Assembly: GCF_000189775.2 (NCBI RefSeq)
Contig: NC_015555.1
Span: forward strand, 2,429,001 to 2,493,000
DNA from: Thermoanaerobacterium xylanolyticum LX-11
GTDB taxonomy: Bacteria; Bacillota; Thermoanaerobacteria; Thermoanaerobacterales; Thermoanaerobacteraceae
Direction: 5' to 3'
Length of the DNA: 64,000 nucleotides
The notes below the pieces were generated by a model. That model did not search any database and was not told the DNA's origin. It saw only the letters and a program-made list of their open reading frames with translations. This document shows positions 50,155 to 59,367 of this stretch, one piece after another. Each line of letters opens with the position of its first letter. The stretch's first letter is position 1. The translations under genes were made by a program, and so were the position numbers.

Positions 50155-50186
50155 AAAAGGTATGCTAAAGTCAAGCATACCTTTTT
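50155..50186. terminator. Bidirectional terminator
   Basis: AAGGTATGCT / AGCATACCTT stem with a seven-base loop, with A and T runs outside. It serves the DUF1646 gene (plus) and the cysteine-rich protein gene (minus). Confidence 0.85.
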
Positions 50187-50197
50187 CTTATCGTTTA

Positions 50198-50869
50198 TCA
50201 CGCTTCTTTTTCGTCTGTGTCAAATACACTAAGCTCTTTTAATTGTGCAAATTCGAAAATTGTAAGAGGCACATCTTGCAAAACCTTTATACATTCCTCA
50301 AAGTTGTTTCTCAAATTTATATGGCGCTCAGATAAAATTGCTTCAAGTGATCTATTCTCCCATTCAGCCCATTTTACAAATCTTTCCCTTTCTCTTATAT
50401 ATTGTCCTTTAACTATATCATCGGTCACCTTGCTCATAACTTCGTCACAGATGAAAAAATTACAAACATAATTGCGGTAAACTGGTGGAAGTGTGCAGCC
50501 AAAACCGCTTTTCACAAAAGGACAAGCTCTAAAAAATATCGTCTTGTCTTTTATTCCAATATCATCATCGTTTGTCTTTATATACTTTTCATATCCTTCC
50601 TTGTCAAAATACCCTTTTGCGTGAATGTAATAACTATACACTACTGTTCCTGGATTATCAATTATCCTGTTTAGCACATTAAGGCCTTCAGTTGATTTTA
50701 CCATTCTATGAATATCAACAAGCTCAAACTTCGGAAAATACGAACAGCATCCTCTCATCTTAATGCTGCAATAACTTATACCCATTTTGCTTTCGCAGTG
50801 ATAACATGATGTGCATATATAGCGAGCATATCCATAAGAATCAAATCGTTCTAAACGGATTTTATCCAT
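50198..50869 (-). CDS. Cysteine-rich protein, probable metal/Fe-S binding
   Basis: 223 residues, named function unknown. The first 45 residues hold a cysteine cluster (YICTSCYHCESKMGISYC, then RGCCSYFP), and a second one follows in the middle (RACPFVKSGFGC, YVCNFFIC). This spacing resembles the YkgJ/CxxCxxCC group of putative Fe-S or zinc proteins, and homologues are seen in clostridia. No membrane helix. The C-terminal third is helical. Start ATG at 50867-50869 after AAAGGTGATACA. It lies downstream of the DUF2892 gene but a terminator lies between. Confidence 0.65.
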   Translation of the reverse strand: MDKIRLERFDSYGYARYICTSCYHCESKMGISYCSIKMRGCCSYFPKFELVDIHRMVKSTEGLNVLNRIIDNPGTVVYSYYIHAKGYFDKEGYEKYIKTNDDDIGIKDKTIFFRACPFVKSGFGCTLPPVYRNYVCNFFICDEVMSKVTDDIVKGQYIRERERFVKWAEWENRSLEAILSERHINLRNNFEECIKVLQDVPLTIFEFAQLKELSVFDTDEKEA

Positions 50870-50900
50870 TGTATCACCTTTTTGGTAAATTTATAAAAAA

Positions 50901-50929
50901 TTGAGGGTGAGTATTGCGCTCACTCTCAA
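50901..50929 (-). terminator. Terminator of the DUF2892 gene
   Basis: TTGAGGGTGAG / CTCACTCTCAA stem (one G-U) with a seven-base loop, then T6 on the minus strand. Confidence 0.8.
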
Positions 50930-50943
50930 TTCTATACAGCATA

Positions 50944-51159
50944 TTAGTTTTTCTTCTCTGACTTGTCTTCTTTCTTTGCTGTGCTTATGCCAAAAATTCT
51001 GTACAGCGGGCAAAAACCAAACGCAGCCGTAAGTATAGGTATTAGTCCAAGGAGTCCCCAGTATCTGGCATTGCCTTTTAAGATAAATAACAAGAGTAAA
51101 AGAATTATTCCGATTACATATCTGACTATTTTGTCAACACTGCCTACATTGGATTTCAT
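50944..51159 (-). CDS. DUF2892 (YgaP-transmembrane-like) membrane protein
   Basis: 71 residues. The opening MKSNVGSVDKIVRYVIGI is typical of DUF2892, followed by two membrane helices (about 14-27 and 32-48) and the GFCPLYRIFGI motif; the tail is charged. The domain is fused to rhodanese in E. coli YgaP, where it anchors and pairs the enzyme. Stand-alone copies are common in anaerobes and of unknown role. Start ATG at 51157-51159 behind GGAGGTGTTAGC. Confidence 0.9.
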   Translation of the reverse strand: MKSNVGSVDKIVRYVIGIILLLLLFILKGNARYWGLLGLIPILTAAFGFCPLYRIFGISTAKKEDKSEKKN

Positions 51160-51358
51160 GCTAACACCTCCTTTTTCCCTTATCTAATTATAATTATAAT
51201 CCAAATATTAGAAAAAAACAAATAAATTGCTTGCACTTGTTTGTGTCAAGTAGTTGTTGGCAAATTTTTTTCTTTAAATTTTATCCGCATAATGTTTAAT
51301 ATGTTGTGAATTTTCATGCAACTATTTTTACTCCATTTTTATCTTCATATTACACCTT

Positions 51359-51571
51359 TTATATGACTTTTAATTCACTTAAACATTTGTATCTGAGTAT
51401 TTCTCTTATTGCTTTTCGACTATTTGTCATTGCACAACCTTCAAACGGCATACCGCCTCTTTGCATGTGATATGTCTTTGCTTTTTTCTGCTTTTTGTTT
51501 ACATCCGCTGCTGATAATTTTATTTCTTCTTTTATCTCTGCTAATTTTTCTCTGGTACTATGTCAAGAAAA
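51359..51571 (-). pseudogene. ISLre2 transposase, C-terminal fragment
   Basis: About 66 codons in one frame: REKLAEIKEEIKLSAAD, KAKTYHMQRGGMPFEGCAMT, NSRKAIREILRY and CLSELKVI, then TAA at 51359-51361. This style matches the C-terminal end of UPF0236/ISLre2 transposases. The upstream side ends at the IS3 boundary. Confidence 0.65.
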
Positions 51572-51666
51572 AGTACAAATTAAAATGAGCAAGTTATTCC
51601 TTAGTATTTTCGTACGTATTAAATTATGAATTTCAAGCAGAGAATATCTTTATGCATATTTATTAC

Positions 51667-52566
51667 TTACCCAATTAGTTTTATTGCCTTCTTCAAGTAT
51701 TGTGCTTCATACTGATCTGGCGATTTATAGTCGCAGTGGCTATGAGTTCGCACAGTGTTATAAAAGGTCTCAATATATTCAAACACTAGCTTTCTAGCAT
51801 GATCATAATCTCTGATTTTATATAGATTTAGCCATTCACGTTTAATTAGTGAATGAAAGGACTCTATGCAGGCGTTATCCCAAGGACACCCCTTCTTCGA
51901 GTAACTGAGTGTTTTTTGATGCAGCTTTCTGGTATTCCTTCGATACATACTGACTTCCACGATCACTGTGGATAACTAGTGGGTTAGTTAACTTTCTAGT
52001 TGCCTTTGCTTTATTTATGGTATCTAAAACACATGATACCTCTAGTGTTTTGGAAAGTGTCCACGCTATAATTTTCCGTGAATATAATCCATGATACTGG
52101 TCAGGTATACAAATCCATCTACAGTCCAGATATATGTTATATCAGTACACCAGACTGCATTGGGAGAGTCCGGATTGAACTGTTGCTGTAAAATGTTCTC
52201 AAGAGAACTACTGAAGTTTGAGTTACGTGTTGTAACTGTATAAGGCTTGATATACCTTGCTTTTAAGCCTATTTCCTTCATATATTTACCTACAGTTCTT
52301 TCTGAGATGACCTCCCCAGCTTTATGTAGTTCCTTTGTAATTTTTGGAGCTCCGTAAATATCATGAGACTTTGCATGGATTTCACGAATTTTGTCCTGGA
52401 CAGATTCTTTCCTTAGCTGCTGTTTTGATGGTTTGCGCTTTAACCAAGAGTTATAACCGGACCTGGAAACGCCTAAATAGCGCAGCATTCCGCTGACAGA
52501 AACGCGGCGTTTCCCTTTGGAAGCTTCACACTTGCGATAGACTTCAAGATAAATCGCCTCTGTCAT
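51667..52566 (-). pseudogene. IS3-family transposase orfB with two frameshifts
   Basis: The start (MTEAIYLEVYRKCEASKG, overlapping the orfA stop) and HTH_21 region read normally up to CTDITYIWTVDGFVYLTSIMD. There one T is missing near 52084, so LYSRKIIAW is lost and the frame ends at 52066. The next part (LEVSCVLDTINKAKATRK, HSDRGSQYVS) is in a second frame. An extra A in an A6 run near 51925 then moves to a third frame (SYSKKGCPWDNACIESFHS) down to 51667. All DDE residues are still encoded. Both indels are in homopolymer runs, so sequencing error is an alternative. Confidence 0.85.
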
Positions 52567-52850
52567 TTTCCCAGAATGCTGATGGCTTTTTTTAGTACAT
52601 CAAGTGCATCCTTTGCATCGCGTAATTCTCTCTGTAGCCTAGCATTTTCTTTTTCTACGTCAGAAGCATAGTTGCCAGAACCACGAGTTGGGATTGTTCC
52701 GTTATTGGTGCTATAAATCCTAACCCACTTGCTAAGAGTGCTATAACCTACGCCAAGGTTTTCTGCACACCCTCGAAGTCCTAAATCCTTATGGTCAAAG
52801 TAATACTCGACAGCTTCCTCCTTAAATTGTTGATCATGTTGTTTTGCCAT
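52563..52850 (-). CDS. IS3-family orfA (helix-turn-helix)
   Basis: 95 residues, MAKQHDQQFKEEAVEYYF at the start, an HTH_Tnp_1 domain (LGLRGCAENLGVGYSTLSKWV) and a leucine-zipper-like C-terminus (EKENARLQRELRDAKDALDVLKKAI). It binds the element ends and pairs with OrfB. The ATG is chosen at 52848-52850 because GGGGGAACTTCTC lies just upstream. It appears intact, but its partner gene is broken. Confidence 0.88.
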   Translation of the reverse strand: MAKQHDQQFKEEAVEYYFDHKDLGLRGCAENLGVGYSTLSKWVRIYSTNNGTIPTRGSGNYASDVEKENARLQRELRDAKDALDVLKKAISILGK

Positions 52851-52920
52851 GAGAAGTTCCCCCATTCTTTCTATATTTATTGTAATACTTGTGCGGAACT
52901 TTCTCAATTCAACTTGTACT

Positions 52921-53257
52921 ATTTATATTCTACCATCAATTTTTTTGATATATGCCCTATTGTATCCATTTTTAAATACTCATCTAAAAGATAAACATAT
53001 TCTTTTTTTCCTTCACTATTTATATGTTCATAAATTCTTTTATCAAATTCAACAGTGCCCATAATTGTCTTTATGTTTGTATGCTTTTTACCTTTACACC
53101 TATATTCTTTTTTGTCCCTTTTTTCTAGTAACATATCATCTATTTCCATAAGGATTTGAGCTATTATTTTGCAAGCTTCTTCGCAGACTAATTTGTAAAT
53201 TTTTACTTCTAAATCCTTGAAATTTATTTCATTTTCGTTTAAACTTAATTTGAACAT
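52921..53257 (-). pseudogene. ISLre2 transposase, N-terminal fragment
   Basis: 112 codons matching the start of UPF0236/ISLre2 transposases: MFKLSLNENEINFKDLE, EYRCKGKKHTNIKTIMG, VEFDKRIYEH, YVYLLDEYLKMDTIGHISK. The frame ends in the IS3 terminal repeat. The start ATG at 53255-53257 has GAGGTGATTAC upstream and looks native. Confidence 0.8.
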
Positions 53258-53388
53258 GTAATCACCTCTATAACGCTTTTTTGTTTTTTCTATTTAAACA
53301 TTATAGCGGATGATTCATGTAAGTGGAAGGTATCTTTTGGATGCCTTCCTTTTTCTATTTTTTACCGCCTACTAAAATTATACACTAA

Positions 53389-54623
53389 GAAAAGACATTA
53401 ATTGTAGGTGTAGACATTGCTAAAGAGACACATCACGCTAGAGCTTTTGATTTTAGAGGAATAGAATACGGTAAGCGTATTGAATTTAGCAATGACATTG
53501 ATGGAATGGAAAAATTCTTTAAATGGGCTGTAGAAATTATGAATAAAAGCAACAAAGAGCATTTGATGGTTGGTATGGAACCAACGGGACATTATTGGCT
53601 TTGCTTTGCACAGTTTCTTAGAGATAAGAACCATAAGGTGGTATTGGTAAATCCATTCCACGTAAAAAGAAGTAAAGAATTTGATGACAACTCGCCAACT
53701 AAAAATGACAGGAAAGACCCTAAGACAATTGCAATGCTAGTTAAAGATGGAAGATATGTTGAACCTAATATACCTGATGGTATATACAGCGAGCTTAGAA
53801 TTGCAGTAGACATAAGGGAAATGCTTACAAAGGACTTAAACAAGATAAAAAACCGGGTTGCAAGATGGCTTGATATATATTTCCCTGAGTTTAATAAAGT
53901 TTTTGCAGATTGGGAAGGGAAATAACATTAAAGGAATTTCCAACGCCTGTAAAGATAATAGGTATTAGAGCTGAGGAAATACTTGCAGCTTGGAAGAAAG
54001 AAGTTAATCGTGCTGTAGGTATAAAGAGGGCTTTAAAGCTTATAGAAGCTGCGAGTCAAAGTGTTGGTAAAAGAGATGGCATTGAAATGGCAGAGATAGA
54101 GATAAAAATTATACTTGAACAGTACGAAATGATAGTAAAGCAGATTAAAGAAATAGAAAGCAAAATAGAAGAGCTTTTTATGCAAGTACCTGATGCTAGT
54201 GAAATGCTAGGTATAAGAGGTGTAGGAGTAATAACAGCAGCAACATTTATTGCTGAAGTTGGCGATATAACAAGATATGAGCATCCAAAGCAAATCCAGA
54301 AGTTTGCTGGTTACAATCTGGTTGAGAATAGTTCAGGGCAGCATAAAGGGCAAACCACCATAAGCAAAAGAGGAAGAAGGAGACTAAGAAGTGCTTTATA
54401 CAAAATGATGATGCCCATACTTGCAAACAACAAAGAATTTCAGGAATTACACAAATACTACACCACAAGAAAAGAAAACCCGCTAAAAAAGAAACAGTCC
54501 ATAATAGTTTTATGCTGCAAGTTGATCAGAGTATTTTTTGCCATACTGAAAAAAGGAGTAAAATACGACGGAAATAAGATGTTAAGAGACATAAAAAGAC
54601 CAGAGATTAGGAATGCTGCATAA
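53389..54623 (+). pseudogene. IS110-family DEDD transposase, no start codon and frameshifted
   Basis: DEDD RuvC-like residues are present: VGVDIAKETHHARAFDF, GMEPTGHYW, and DRKDPKTIAMLV. The C-terminal half has the MLGIRGVGVITAATFI helix-hairpin-helix and the serine domain YNLVENSSGQHKGQTTISKRG. Two lesions are seen. The frame opens after a TAA at 53386 without a usable start codon. One A is also missing near 53922 (GGGAAATAAC), so the frame shifts between 53925 and 53910. The upstream end was probably lost when the neighbouring ISLre2 arrived. IS110 elements are steered by a structured noncoding RNA encoded in the element. Confidence 0.88.
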
Positions 54624-55144
54624 ATTGCACCGCCGTGGTGATGATACACCGCAGTCACTCGTCAGTCAAGGGCAAGGACCACGTCTCAGCTTTGCTGCGT
54701 TTCACTTCACAAAGCTAACCCTTGACAGCCTCGCTCCTGCGATGGTTTGAATAATTAAGCGGTGCCAAAAATAAGACAAATAAAGTTAAAAACTCAATTT
54801 AAAAATTCGAAGATTGACAAAGAGAGCCGGAATTGTCAGGTTGGTAATTTCACCATAAGGGCATAAGACCCAGCAATGGAGCATAACTGACATCCACCTC
54901 ATGTAAGGCAGAACGAAGGAATTAAGGACAAAGATCCTGTGAGACATGGGAGGGTATGCCACATGAGCTTAAGTGGAAACCATAGGCCAAAATATGGAAA
55001 AACAATAGAAGCTTATTTAGGTTACCTACCACATGTAAAATTCATGAATAAATAGCATTGATATACATGAGGGCTTCTTTGAAGATTGTGAGAATCTGAG
55101 AATGAGTGAGATATTAAAAGAAAATCAAAGATTATAGAGGGAGG
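54624..55144 (+). ncRNA. Candidate IS110/IS1111 guide (bridge/seek) RNA region
   Basis: 521 bases without a gene, conserved apart from one substitution (A at 55116, G in the other copy) over 481 bases. Nested pairing is visible: GTCAAGGG (54665-54672) with CCCTTGAC (54719-54726), enclosing AGCTTTG (54688-54694) with CAAAGCT (54710-54716), with an asymmetric internal loop and a 15-base terminal loop. In IS1111-type relatives the guide RNA is encoded downstream of the transposase, as here. That this region makes such an RNA is an inference. Confidence 0.4.
54664..55144 (+). repeat. Long inverted repeat, left copy
   Basis: 481 bases that match the complement of 63520-64000 with one substitution by eye. 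The true repeat continues beyond the window on the right, so its full length (likely a whole IS110-family element) is not known. It brackets 8.4 kb of accessory genes together with its partner. Confidence 0.95.
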
Positions 55145-55151
55145 GATTTAG

Positions 55152-55973
55152 ATGAATAATATTAATGTGTTGAATTTTTCTACTAGCGATGAAAAATTTA
55201 AAGCCAGTGGATTGGCACCGGTCATCGGATACGAACCGTGGTCACTTAGAACAATTGAAAGTGTAAAGCAATCAATAGCTGAAGGAATTCCGGTATTGAT
55301 CAGGTTGCATTCTGCTGCTGATTATCCTTGCGTAAACTATGAGCAGGGTTATAAACTAGATAGAGAATCACATGCAGTCATGATTGTTGGTTATGATGAT
55401 GAAGAAGAAATGTTTGATATTGTAGATCCTTGGCAGAAGGCATGGGGAGGTGAATATGGCGGACTTGAAAGACTCCCTTATGATGAAATATTTAATGTAT
55501 GGACCGTTAACTGTTCATTGGATAAGGCAACCAGATTGTCACCACCGACAAAAGAAGTCGAAAAAATTGTTGATGAAAATGGCAATACAAGTGTAAAGTT
55601 GATGATTGGATATTACATTCCCAAAGGTTACATTATTGACGAGAAACAGAATGCGTTTACTTCTTTCGATATTATCGTCAAGTATGAATATGAGGGATTG
55701 GAAAAAAAGTATGAGCATCATTTAAAGGGCAGGTGGAATGTTGGCGAATTGGCAGAAATAATTACACCGATTGGGAAAAATATATCCGGGAATGTTAATA
55801 TTGATTTTCATATTACAGCTACAATTGAAGGCGAACGTCCTTATCATTATAAGGATAAGATAGAGTTTTCTTTCACTGAGAATATGTATTTTGAAGAAAT
55901 AATGTTCAATAAGCAAGGTATCCAGAAGAATTTGCATGTAAACAAAAAAAGTTTTGCATTTACATTTAATTAA
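55152..55973 (+). CDS. C-terminal half of a papain-like cysteine peptidase with beta domain
   Basis: 273 residues. Residues about 30-120 look like the second half of a C1/C39-type peptidase: SIAEGIPVLIRLH, the catalytic-His segment SHAVMIVGYDDEE, FDIVDPWQKAWGGEYG (Asp where papain has Asn) and LPYDEIFNVW. The first half with the catalytic cysteine is absent. Residues about 130-273 form a beta-rich domain. The frame begins eight bases after the IS110 end; a good GGGAGGGATTT lies upstream, partly within the element. Most likely a gene cut by the element, so I doubt that it is active. Confidence 0.6.
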   Translation: MNNINVLNFSTSDEKFKASGLAPVIGYEPWSLRTIESVKQSIAEGIPVLIRLHSAADYPCVNYEQGYKLDRESHAVMIVGYDDEEEMFDIVDPWQKAWGGEYGGLERLPYDEIFNVWTVNCSLDKATRLSPPTKEVEKIVDENGNTSVKLMIGYYIPKGYIIDEKQNAFTSFDIIVKYEYEGLEKKYEHHLKGRWNVGELAEIITPIGKNISGNVNIDFHITATIEGERPYHYKDKIEFSFTENMYFEEIMFNKQGIQKNLHVNKKSFAFTFN

Positions 55974-56289
55974 TTCATATAAGAATATAAAGCAAATATA
56001 TGTTAGTTTTGACGCATTTTAGACCGGCAAGTCTTATGACGCATTTTATTTGATATTGTAAAAAATTACTGATATTTCACGTATTTTTGTATACCCTTAT
56101 ATATAAGGAATGGATTTTTTTTCGGTCAGTTGGAGCTCTGTATCCAACTATTGCCGATATAATTCCATCCTTTTTTATTAATATCTAATATGTATTGGTG
56201 CCTATAATGAAAACATGACTCTAAATTAATTCGTGTTTTGTCCATATTTAAGTACAATATAATATTAAATTGAAAGGAAGTATATTAGA
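55974..56289. other. Gap with direct repeat and a compound hairpin
   Basis: No gene. TGACGCATTTTA occurs twice about 30 bases apart (near 56008 and 56037) around a small AGAC-GTCT hairpin. A compound hairpin followed by a T tract lies at 56105-56176. The rest up to 56289 is AT-rich and ends in GAAAGGAAG, the ribosome site of the next gene. Confidence 0.5.
56105..56176 (+). terminator. Compound hairpin with T tract
   Basis: Inner stem AGTTGGA / TCCAACT (56128-56134 and 56143-56149), a CGG/CCG pair outside it, and an outer arm AAGGAATGGAT / ATTCCATCCTT with one bulge, followed by T6. It works as a terminator on paper, but is larger and more branched than the other terminators here. Confidence 0.55.
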
Positions 56290-56977
56290 ATGTTTCGCTC
56301 TTATTTAGTTTGCAATAAAAATACAAATATTAATATAGATGTTGAAAATGACTGGAATATGAAGATTCCCGGATTAGTAAAAGTTCCATTTTTTGATTCT
56401 GATGAACCTAATGTTGGCTATGTTGTATACTATTCAGAAGTTAAGAGAGTATACGGGATAATTAAATACAACGTTTTTACTGGAGAGAAGATTTGGGAAA
56501 ATAGCGTAATTAATGGTGGGTATGGAACATCATTGGTTTGGAGAAACCTTGTAATTATACTAAAAGGTTTTTGCGGAATTGCGGCATTTGATAAGTTTAC
56601 AGGTGAGTTTGTTTGGGAAGTCAAATGTAATGCTAGAGTTAGGACATCCCTAAATATTTCAAATGATTCATTATGGTTTGCTTCGGGTGGAGTTATTAAC
56701 CAAGTTAATTATAATGGGAAAATATTGAATACCATTAAGCTTGACGGAGCATTTTTCTTTGGCACTATTTCTTTAAAGAATGACCATATTATTAGCATCG
56801 GAACTAAATTTGATGAGAATTCGCAATCATCAAGGTTATATATATGGGGTATAAATATAAATGGTGACATTTTATTTGAAACTGATCTGGGAACAAGTCA
56901 TGTCATAAGCTCAGATACTTCGGGGTTTTGACTGGTAGATGATGATATATTCGCAACTTGTGGAGAATATATATTTA
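56290..56977 (+). pseudogene. Beta-propeller-like (PQQ repeat) protein gene, nonsense codon and IS200 insertion
   Basis: From ATG 56290 (GAAAGGAAG upstream) the product has repeated PQQ-like blade motifs: YNVFTGEKIWENSV, FDKFTGEFVWEVKC, VNYNGKILNTIKL, ININGDILFETDL. A TGA at 56929-56931 stands where TGG would fit (GF-W-LVDDDIFATCG), and the frame then runs into the IS200 copy at 56978. After the IS, 57582-57658 holds 25 codons in frame ending KYELNQDIELNLKE and TAA, possibly the original tail. Without signal peptide. Its role is unknown; the neighbours suggest a peptide-processing cluster. Confidence 0.7.
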
Positions 56978-57581
56978 AACTCAACCACCACCTGCTAAAG
57001 CAGGTGGGTTGGATATGCCGCTTAAGCAGCTTAAAACTCGCCTAAAGTAAAATTATCATTCTTTTGATTTTCTTCTATGTCTTGATTTTGTATATACTCT
57101 ATTATCACTTCATCTGTTACATTGCCACTACTTGCTGCAAAATATCCTCGTGCCCATAAATGTTGTCCCCAAAATTGTTTGTTAAGCTCCTTATTCTCCA
57201 TTAGCAGCTTTCTCGAACTATATCCTTTTATATATTGCACTAGCTTACTTACTGACAAATGTGGTGGTGCCGACACTAGTATATGTATATGATCTTTTGA
57301 TACATGTCCTGATAATATTTCTACTTCATTATTTTTGCATACCATTCTTATTAGTTCTCTTGTCCTTTCAGCTATTTTCCCAACCAATACCGGTTTTCTA
57401 TATTTTGTTATCCATACTATATGATATTTTAGATCATATGTAGCATGTGACGACTTTCTATAATTTTGCATATTTATCACCTCTAGTTTATTTTTTACTA
57501 GAAGTGATTATTTATTTTTATTCGTTGACCTAAAGGTTTCAGCTTAAGCTGAGGGATTTAACCCCATTATACAGACATTAA
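56978..57581 (-). mobile_element. IS200-type insertion sequence, copy B
   Basis: Same 604-base unit as at 27819-28422; no difference was seen in the coding part or in the end hairpins. It inserted in the beta-propeller gene. Confidence 0.88.
57031..57471 (-). CDS. tnpA: IS200-type Y1 transposase TnpA (identical copy)
   Basis: 146 residues, identical to the protein at 27872-28312, with the HUH motif in DHIHILVSAPP and the same GAGGTGATAAAT ribosome site. Two identical intact copies 29 kb apart point to recent movement of this element in the genome. Confidence 0.92.
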   Translation of the reverse strand: MQNYRKSSHATYDLKYHIVWITKYRKPVLVGKIAERTRELIRMVCKNNEVEILSGHVSKDHIHILVSAPPHLSVSKLVQYIKGYSSRKLLMENKELNKQFWGQHLWARGYFAASSGNVTDEVIIEYIQNQDIEENQKNDNFTLGEF

Positions 57582-57746
57582 GCAGTCCTGCGAAGAACTT
57601 GGAAGAACTCAAGAAATATGAGTTAAATCAGGACATAGAGTTAAATTTAAAGGAATAAATAGTAAATTGGTCACTCAATTGGCAAAATCAATAATCTGCA
57701 GTGTCTTTCTAAAATACGGAAAATTACAGAAAGGATATGATGGCAA

Positions 57747-59367
57747 GTGTCATATGATAAAAAAATGAATGTACTAAATATATATATAAAAGATTTGTTT
57801 AAAAAAATTGGAATTATTAAGATACTGCTTTATTGCATGGTCATGTTATTGTACTATTCACTATTTTCCTTACAGCCTTATTTTTTGCCACGGATATATG
57901 AATCCACAGTTGAAGGTAAATATAAACTAAATTATATATATTTATTGTTGACATTTGTAACCTTTATGTCAACGTCGATGATGAACTATCCAAATAATTA
58001 TTTCCTACAATGCATTAGAAAATATACGAAACAATTAATTTGGGAACGAAATAAAGAAAAGAATTATTTGTATTTTATTAATAAAGAAGTTGGAAATATA
58101 CAAAATTTGATATCAGAAGTATCGCGCTCAGTACGTAATATACAGTATGAAATCATACAAGTTATCATAAAATCTATTGTAATGATCATTATTTACACAA
58201 TTATATTATATAGTTACAAGCACAATTTTGTCTGCTTCGTATGCTGTATCTTATTTAATATTTTTTCTTGTGTCATGTTTACTGTCAAAAGAGAATAAAA
58301 AGGGCATAAAAGAAGTATTAAAGTCAAGTTCAAAAATTAACGCATATACAATAGATTATTATAAAAATATTGATACTATTATTACAAATAAATCTTTTGG
58401 TCTAGAAAATTCGATTTATGATAAATTGCTTGATGATGAAAAAGCATCATATTATAATCTTCAAAAGAAAATTGATAATTCGCATCTATTACAACAGGTC
58501 ATTTTGACAGTGATAACTCTTATGCTGTTAATTATAGAAGCATATTTCAAAAGAAATTTTGTAGCTGATATATCGTTTCTTTTAATACTAATTTACTCAG
58601 CTTTTAATCTAAGTAGCTTTGGAAAGGCATTCTTGTCGCTACTTGAATACAAGGATAGAATCAAAGTCGCTTTAGAAATGCTGGAGTATGGAAAAACTGA
58701 CAAAACAAGTTTACGTAATTTTAAAGAAATATCAGATGATAAAGCACCTTGCATTCAATTGGTAAATCTGTCTTTTTCTTATAATAATAAACCTGTTATT
58801 AAAAATATTAATATAAGCATCAACAATAAAGATAAGATTGCAATTATAGGGAAGAATGGTTCTGGAAAATCAACATTACTTAAATTAATAGCAGGTCTTT
58901 TGACTGATTACCAAGGTGAAATAATCTGGAATAAGAAAAGTAATCTAGATTTTAACGAAATACGTTATTATTCTCAGTCTGCTAATCTCTTTGACCGTTC
59001 AATCTATGAAAATATGATTTATCCAAAGGAAAGTTATCCTATAGAAGAAGTAAAAAAATTAGTTAAGAAATTAAATTTGAATTCTTTGGTAACTAATGAG
59101 GAGGATTTATTAAACAAAACGCCGGGAGATTTCGGAGCGAAGTTTTCGGGAGGAGAAAAGCAGAAAATATTGATAGCAAGAGCTATTGTTAATAAGGCAC
59201 CAATTGTTTTATTTGATGAAATAACGGCATCTTTAGATAAACAAACTGACACGCTCTTCACCAAAATACTGAATGAGTACTTTGAAGATAGCATTGTAAT
59301 TTGTGCAACACATAAAAAAGTTGGCATTGAGGCATTTAATAAGGTGTATGATCTGGATGCTAAATAA
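57747..59367 (+). pseudogene. Peptide-exporter-like ABC protein (TMD-NBD fusion), frameshifted
   Basis: The first frame (57747-58298) encodes several helices of an ABC exporter membrane domain (KILLYCMVMLLYYSLFSLQPYF). The second (58228-59367) encodes the remaining helices and the ATPase: Walker A IGKNGSGKST, Q-loop YYSQSANLF, signature FSGGEKQK, Walker B PIVLFDEITASLD. Together they form one ABCB-like half transporter of about 540 residues. A one-base loss in an AT run near 58200-58215 separates the two frames. The NBD frame has no own ribosome site. It has no N-terminal C39 peptidase domain; the papain-like gene nearby may have supplied one. Likely dead. Confidence 0.82.

Larger units (their letters stand above)
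51572..52920 (-). mobile_element. IS3-family (IS150-like) element inserted in ISLre2
   Basis: 1349 bases between imperfect inverted repeats: AGTACAAATTAAAATGAG at the left and its partner CTCAATTCAACTTGTACT at the right end. It carries overlapping orfA and orfB on the minus strand. No 3-base target duplication is clear, consistent with a deletion at one flank. orfB has two frameshifts, so the copy is inactive. Confidence 0.85.
51283..53312 (-). mobile_element. ISLre2-family element remnant, interrupted by an IS3-family element
   Basis: Matching ends in inverted orientation, ATCCGCATAATGTTTAA at 51283 and TTAAACATTATAGCGGAT at about 53294-53311, mark the two termini. Inside are the first 112 codons and the last 66 or so codons of an ISLre2 (UPF0236) transposase, so about 290 middle codons are missing. 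An IS3-family element (51572-52920) lies between the fragments; its insertion and a deletion together removed the middle. Confidence 0.7.
53389..55144 (+). mobile_element. IS110-family element with long 3' noncoding region (left end lost)
   Basis: The transposase remnant (53389-54623) is followed by 521 noncoding bases. The right boundary at 55144 is set by comparison with an inverted copy at 63520-64000, where identity ends at the same base. Past the boundary each copy adjoins a different gene. The left end cannot be seen; ISLre2 ends about 75 bases upstream of the open frame. Confidence 0.7.

Noticed and set aside
54624-55144. Group II intron remnant as explanation for the 481-base repeat
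   Set aside because: No GUGYG-type 5' end, no recognisable domain V hairpin and no reverse transcriptase; the adjacent IS110 transposase explains it better.
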